NCBI RefSeq assembly: GCF_008831285.2
Contig: NW_022204507.1
Coordinates: forward strand, 1,610,001-1,674,000
From: Nymphaea colorata
Taxonomy: Eukaryota; Streptophyta; Magnoliopsida; Nymphaeales; Nymphaeaceae
Length of the DNA stretch: 64,000 nucleotides
Direction of reading: 5' to 3'
Both the position numbers and the translations under genes were made by a program. The notes beneath the pieces are model-generated. The model did no database searches. It was not told where the DNA came from and saw nothing but the letters and a program-made list of their open reading frames with translations. Positions 58,939-64,000 of this stretch are shown here, piece by piece; the first letter of the stretch is position 1; every line of letters starts with the position of its first letter.

Positions 58939-59469
58939 CCTCATGCACAGGAGCACCTCCAATTCCTAAGGGGGGACTTACCCAAGTTTTGGGCAAGACA
59001 CTGACCAATGATTTGATTGGTGTGTGTAGTGAAATATGTGTTTGTGTACCACAAGATGCCAAAGCATAAGAGAGATTGGAATGCGAGGTATTGCAGACAT
59101 GGTTAGAGATGCAATAACTTTTTCAAGGCAAAGTTTGCCCCTTCAAACCATGTTTCTAAGGCATACAAGGAGTACCTCCACCTCCTGCATCATTAGTTAA
59201 AGACTGTAGCATACTACACATAAGAGCTTTGGACATCATGTACATGTGAGGGGCATGTATGTGATGCCATTATTGCCATTCGGCATTTTAAAAAGATAGT
59301 TTCTTTAGTCGTCATCAATACCCTCAAGTTGGAGGTGGAGAATTATGATTACCCCATAAAATGACTTAATTTAAGAATGGTAATGAGGTCCCTATTGCTC
59401 ATAAGTGCTTAGTCAAATTTTCTATTAGATGAAATTTGGTTTGATGTTGCCCCTATGAATGTTTGTCAT
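58939..59469. other. Unassigned stretch after gypsy B
   Basis: Continues the pre-insertion sequence from 49879. A plus-strand frame holds TGAPPIPKGGLTQVLGKTLT and further on DMVRDAITF-RQSLPLQTMFLR. I cannot assign it to a family. It may be an older transposon. Confidence 0.35.
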
Positions 59470-59911
59470 TAGGGGTAAACACGAGCAAAGCTGAGCCAAC
59501 TCGAGCTCGGCTCAACTCATAAAATGATAAGCTCGAGGTCTGCTAGCTTTGACAAAAAGGTTTGAAATCCACTCAGCTGTAGAATGTTGAGCTCGAGATC
59601 GGCTCGACAGCTCCATTCCTTTCGAAGCTTCACATCAAATTGCTGCTTGTTAAACTTGTCGATAACTTACAAGTTCACAATTCAAAAGATGAATTGCTAC
59701 AACTTATTAGTTGAGCCGATTCACATAAACTTGAGGGTTGAGTTTATGTGATTCAAGTTCCACTAACGCATGACTTGACTCACTAAAGTAAATGAGTCAA
59801 GATGTGAACTCGAGCTCGACTCACAAGCTCAAAGACTTGGCTTCAACTCGAGCTCAAGTCCAGCTTTGACAAGTAGAGTCGATCCAACTCGGCTCATTGT
59901 TCACCCTTATC
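59470..59911. mobile_element. MITE with GAGCTCGAGC-rich ends (probable hAT type)
   Basis: Ends TAGGGGTAAACACGAGC and, inverted, TAAGGGTGAACAATGAGC, followed on both sides by GAGCCAACTCG / GAGCCGAGTTGG motifs. Flanking 8-mers TTTGTCAT and TCTATCAG match at 5 of 8, a decayed duplication. No coding capacity. Confidence 0.65.
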
Positions 59912-60399
59912 TATCAGATCCTCCTTGAGAGACCATGGCAATATGATAAGGCAGCCATTTATGATGGGTGAAAGAACAACTTTTTTTTTTCTTGGATGGG
60001 AAAAGATTGTTCTCTTGCCTATTAAAGAGAAATGCTTTTCTCATGTCAACAAGCGTGCAGAAGCCCATAATCTCATTGGTATATCATATAGGGCATTTTT
60101 AAAGCAATGCTAAGAGGAGGGGTGTTACTATATATTGATTGCAAAACTAGTTCTTGTCTCTTTGTCTAACATCCATCGATGTTTTACCATACCTAGGCAT
60201 GAGTCGTGATGCTTGATGATCTAGTTTAGCCCACCTATGTTTTTAGCATGCAATAGGTTTTGTTTTTCCATCAAGTCTCCCTAACTTATTGTCTTCATAC
60301 GGCATGAATCCCACTCCTCATGTCAAGATTCAGAGGTAGATAATGGAGTTACTATGAAAAGGTTTCATTCGAAAGAGTGTTAGCACTTGTGCAGTTCTT
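59912..60399. other. Unassigned stretch, probable gypsy remnant
   Basis: Plus-strand frames are short and interrupted. Position directly upstream of the RT relic suggests the same old gypsy element, but no motif is clear enough to name. Confidence 0.35.
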
Positions 60400-61560
60400 G
60401 CCCATTGATGCTCAAGAATAACATGTCAAAGCATATGTGTCTAGACAAATAAGCTACCAACCACATCGCAGTTAAGTATCATTTTCCTATTCCTCTCTTG
60501 GTTGACATGCTAGCTAGTGTCTATATTTTTTTCTAAAGTTGATTGAAAGACTAGACACCACCAGATTCACATTCAAGAGGGAGATGAATGGAAAATGACA
60601 TCCAATACTCATGACAGGTTATATGAGTGGTTAGTTATGTCATTTGGCTTGTTAAATACTCCTAGCAATTTCATGAACACCATGAGTCAGGTTTTATGTT
60701 TATGCCTTTGTAAGTTTGTTGTGTCTATTTTGATGACATCCTAATATGTAATAAGTTTATGTCTCACCACCTCTCTTGTTTAAAATATGTTCTTGAAATT
60801 CTTTGCAAACAAAAGTTATTTTTCAATTTTTAAAAGTGTGGTTTTCTTACTTCCAGCTTGGTTTTCTTTTGATTTATTGTTTCATCTGAGGGAGTGAAAA
60901 CAAATCCCTCTAAGATGCTGGTGATAGTTGATTGGCCAACCCCATGAACTATAGGCGATGCCCAAAATTTTATAGGCTAGGCACCTTTTATTGATTGTTC
61001 AACTTCAATTTCAGCACCATCATGGAACCTATCACTGGGTGCTTAGGGGCTTTTAAATACCATGCATTTAAATCCACCTTACGGATGTTGAACTCCACTA
61101 AACTTCTACAGCCAAGAAAGCAATTATCCTCAATAAAAATGATGACCAATGATCATGTGCTAGTTCTCCTTGATTTTTCTCAAATTTTTGAAGTCGAGTG
61201 TAATGTCTCTAATATAGATATTGGCATCGTTTTGAATCAAAATAGAATACTAATTCTTTTTTTTTACTGAAAAGCTGACTAAGGGCGAACATCACTATCC
61301 TACATACGATTTAGAATTTTATGTTGTGGTTCAATATTGATTTGTAAAGTGGTTGTTCTATACACCAACCATGAGGTACTGAAGTACTTTAATAGCCAAA
61401 AGAAGCTCATTGCTAGACATGAAAGTGGACGAGTTTTCTACAAGGATGCACAATTTCTATCAAGCACAAATCTAGAACTTTAAATAAAGTCATTGATTCC
61501 CTTAGTAGAAGAAACAAGTGACCATGTCAACGCAAGTTCTTAGTTTTGAGCAATTCAAAG
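60400..61560 (+). pseudogene. Gypsy element D: RT and RNase H relic
   Basis: Across several frames: KYHFPIP near 60480, WLVMSFGLLNTPSNFMNTMS-like near 60630-60690, YFDDILICNKF near 60726-60760 (catalytic DD kept), HVLVLLDFSQIFEVECNVSN then IDIGIVLNQN near 61150-61250, and YTNHEVLKYFNSQKKLIARH near 61360-61420. Order fits Ty3/gypsy RT then RNase H on the plus strand. Stops and frameshifts are frequent, and no LTRs were found. Confidence 0.82.
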
Positions 61561-62670
61561 AACTTTATCCCTTTGAACCAGATTTTCAGAGCATTTGGGA
61601 AGTGTCTTTCCAAAATTCATGAACCTAATTTTCCATTCCCTATCCTGAAAAAAAAAGCCTGAAGGGATTAACATAACAAAAAAGAATGTTACTCACAAAA
61701 AATGAGGAACAGGGAAAGGGATAGAACATAAGGGAACACAAAAAAAAAAAGAAGATAGAAAGGACTGCACAAACAACAGTCACTCATGAGACTCAATTAT
61801 CCCCCTACAGAGATTAGAAAAACTATACACAAAAGGAAAATTCCATTCAATTGTAGATACACCCGAGATAGCATAGAACGAAAGCCCCCCTACTTCCACT
61901 ATAGGGATGAGTTTGGATAGGCTGCAACCACTAATCATAGAAGGGTGCAAAACAAGAAGAGAGCTTCAAACACTTTAATGTTGAGACAGTAAAGGGTATC
62001 CTCTCTTCTTGCAATAAACTTGGCAAAATGGATTTGATTCAAAGCATACTCCTCAAATGTTCGTGGAAATAGTTCAGAAAGAAAGATATGAGATGAGTTA
62101 GTCTCATCCTATCTACCTTGAACTCAGCTCGTTGAATCACATTATCACCTTTCTGTGAACACCCAAAAATTTTATAAGTCCAAATTACCATTTTATCCTT
62201 TACCATTAGATTTCCAAATGAATATACAATGACCAAATTTCAAGAACAATGGGCCATTTCTAAGCCAAACAAGCACTTTTGACACCATCATTGAACAATC
62301 TAAACCCATATCACCCTAGGTCAGCCAAACAAAAAATTACCATTTTGCTCCTACATCTTGACAATGCATCGAGAAATTAAAGATTTTCACCAAATTTTTA
62401 AGAATTGCCTAACATTTAAGCAATTAGGCCATTTCTCAATTTCGCATGGACCCACGAGTCGCCAGACTTAGCTCATCAGAGTTATTCTAATATGAAACCA
62501 GCTCCCCTATAACTATCACTCTCAAAACTTAAAACTATGATCTTTAGTTCAACCAAGTCAAAACAAGTTTATCTTAATGGAAAGAAAGTTTTATTTTACT
62601 GATTTTGATTGATCTAGCTCAAGTTTCAGCTAGCTACTAACTTGAAGATTTCTACTAGGCCTTTCCCTCA
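61561..62670. other. AT-rich stretch, nothing recognised
   Basis: No coding relic or terminal repeats supported. The text around 62155-62200 (CACCCAAAAATTTTATAAGT) resembles gypsy LTR sequence but has no partner. Confidence 0.5.
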
Positions 62671-62675
62671 CTTGT

Positions 62676-63000
62676 TTTTAGGGGTATGAGTTGAATTTAG
62701 CTCAACCTCAAGTTGAGCTAAAATGAAGTAGGGCCATGTTTATCATATATAAATCAAGCTTCCCTTAGTTTGGTTTGAGTTAATTGATCCCGCTTTGAGT
62801 TCAATTTAGTTTTGAGTGCTTTCTCTCTCCTATTTTTAGGGGTTTGAACTGAATTTGAGCTTAACCTAATAGAGTGAGCTGAAACCAAGCTAAGACCATG
62901 TTTTTAATATGAATCAAGCTTTCTTTAGTTCAGTTTGAGTTCATTCATCCTAGTTTGAGTTCACTTCAATTCTTAAGGCCATGGAGCTCATTCTTAGTAC
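62676..63000. repeat. Two-copy tandem repeat, period about 158 bp
   Basis: Units start at TTTTTAGGGGT (GGGGT at 62681 and 62839) and share GAATTTAGCTCAACCT / GAATTTGAGCTTAACCT, CCATGTTT, ATCAAGCTT and TTTGAGTT. The second unit is diverged. Confidence 0.7.
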
Positions 63001-64000
63001 TTGCTACACTTTGTAAACTACTTTTGAGATTAATTCTGCAAAATTAAAGCTAATGTTTCCAATAATTCAACATGTCCTTACAGGCAAGTAGCTGTTCCGA
63101 GTGCCCTTAGCTCCACTTGTGAAAATTCTATTAAAAATTTTGATTTGTATAGTCTTCCTTGATTTCTCATTACAATTTTGTCATATATGGTGTGGTAAAA
63201 ATTATTTTAGTTTTTAGAGCAATCCAGAAAGAAATTTTCAGCAAAATTTTAACGAAACCCTATTTAGGAACCTAGTTGTAGGTTGGTTTAGTCAGACCAA
63301 GAAAATTCATCCAAAACTCTAGAAATACAATAGGAGCAAAATAGTTATATTTTTAGTCATATTATTTTGCATAAACATAAGGTGTAGGTCACATATATTT
63401 TGGTTTATGATTTTCTTTGATTTTATAATGTGAATTCAAGTCAATCCTCTTATTTGAACTCATGTTAGCCCACAATCACATACAAAAGTATTTTGGTCAT
63501 TTGTCATTATGAATGTATTTTTCATAAAACCTAACTTATGAGCCACATGAACCTAAGTTAACTTTTCATAAATATTTCATAGCACATCAAAACCGAATTT
63601 TCCATAGATTGCACATAGCCGAGGTGTGAACCTAGTTTTTTTTAAGAATCTGAACCTGGCTCAGGTCCAATCCATGTCATATGGCTTGAACCCACCTAGC
63701 GCAGCTTGAGCCAGGTCCTAGTTCTTGCTATTTTCATATCTCCATTTAATATTTCTGTTTCAGATCATATATCCATGTCTTATTTTTATGTGTTGATCTC
63801 ATATCCATGTTTTAGATATGATCTTTTTTATTCATATTCTCACTTCATTCATTCTCCATGCTCAATGTCAATCCAAATACTTTATCAAGAATTGTAGTGC
63901 ACTACTCCATGCATGTGTGACTTTTTATGGAACCAAATTCGGAGTTTAGACGAGAATGCAATGAACATTTTTTCGCTTGAAAACACATTTTAATCTAAAG
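63001..64000. other. AT-rich stretch, nothing recognised
   Basis: Low-complexity plant sequence with small internal repeats (CATATCCATGT near 63756-63805). No gene supported. Confidence 0.5.

Overview
This is plant nuclear DNA, very likely from an angiosperm with a repeat-rich genome. The one host gene found is split by GT-AG introns, and the rest is layered plant transposable elements: Ty1/copia, Ty3/gypsy of several lineages, hAT DNA transposons and MITEs. I see no operon, rRNA, tRNA or CRISPR array.

Left half (1-32.3 kb), host gene. A minus-strand gene for the U3 snoRNP / small-subunit processome WD40 protein UTP21 (WDR36) runs from its start codon at 32050 to beyond the left edge. I resolved 15 exons with compatible phases (236-494, 729-1023, 1192-1276, 1523-1735, 3190-3329, 5048-5090, 5311-5376, 9663-9735, 14890-14972, 15185-15360, 17129-17372, 18756-18959, 25923-26023, 26942-26969, 31925-32050). 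They give 2136 nt, or 712 codons, with no internal stop. The C-terminal part lies off the window. Only about 7% of the 31.8 kb span is coding.

The introns are full of transposons. Intron 1 holds a complete hAT transposon (27246-30703, 8-bp target duplication) with an intact BED/DUF659/dimerisation transposase. Intron 3 holds a decayed relative (19298-23389) that was itself hit by a 278-bp hAT MITE. Intron 4 holds an inverted-repeat element of about 1 kb. Intron 7 holds a 4.6-kb LTR element without recognisable pol. Intron 8 holds a 5'-truncated copia element. Intron 10 holds a small hAT-like element nested in another. The two LTR elements lie in the gene's sense orientation and end 38-39 bp from the next splice acceptor. 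The two large hATs are antisense.

Right half (32.9-64 kb), retrotransposon nest. A plus-strand gypsy element (A) survives as three pieces: 32960-34280, 39224-39409 and 47951-48490. The first gap is a copia element (34281-39223, LTRs, tRNA-Met primer site, 5-bp duplication TTAGA). The second is a deleted Tat/Ogre-like gypsy element with very long LTRs (about 39410-47950), whose 3' LTR carries a perfect 130-bp palindrome. A Tekay-type gypsy element (49885-58933, duplication GAGAA) follows, then a MITE and a plus-strand gypsy RT/RNase H relic (about 60400-61560). The remainder is AT-rich sequence with no gene I can support.

I found no convincing new multi-gene system. The most notable features are the intact hAT element, the repeated colonisation of one essential gene by one hAT family, the retrotransposon ends placed just upstream of splice acceptors, and the long perfect palindrome.
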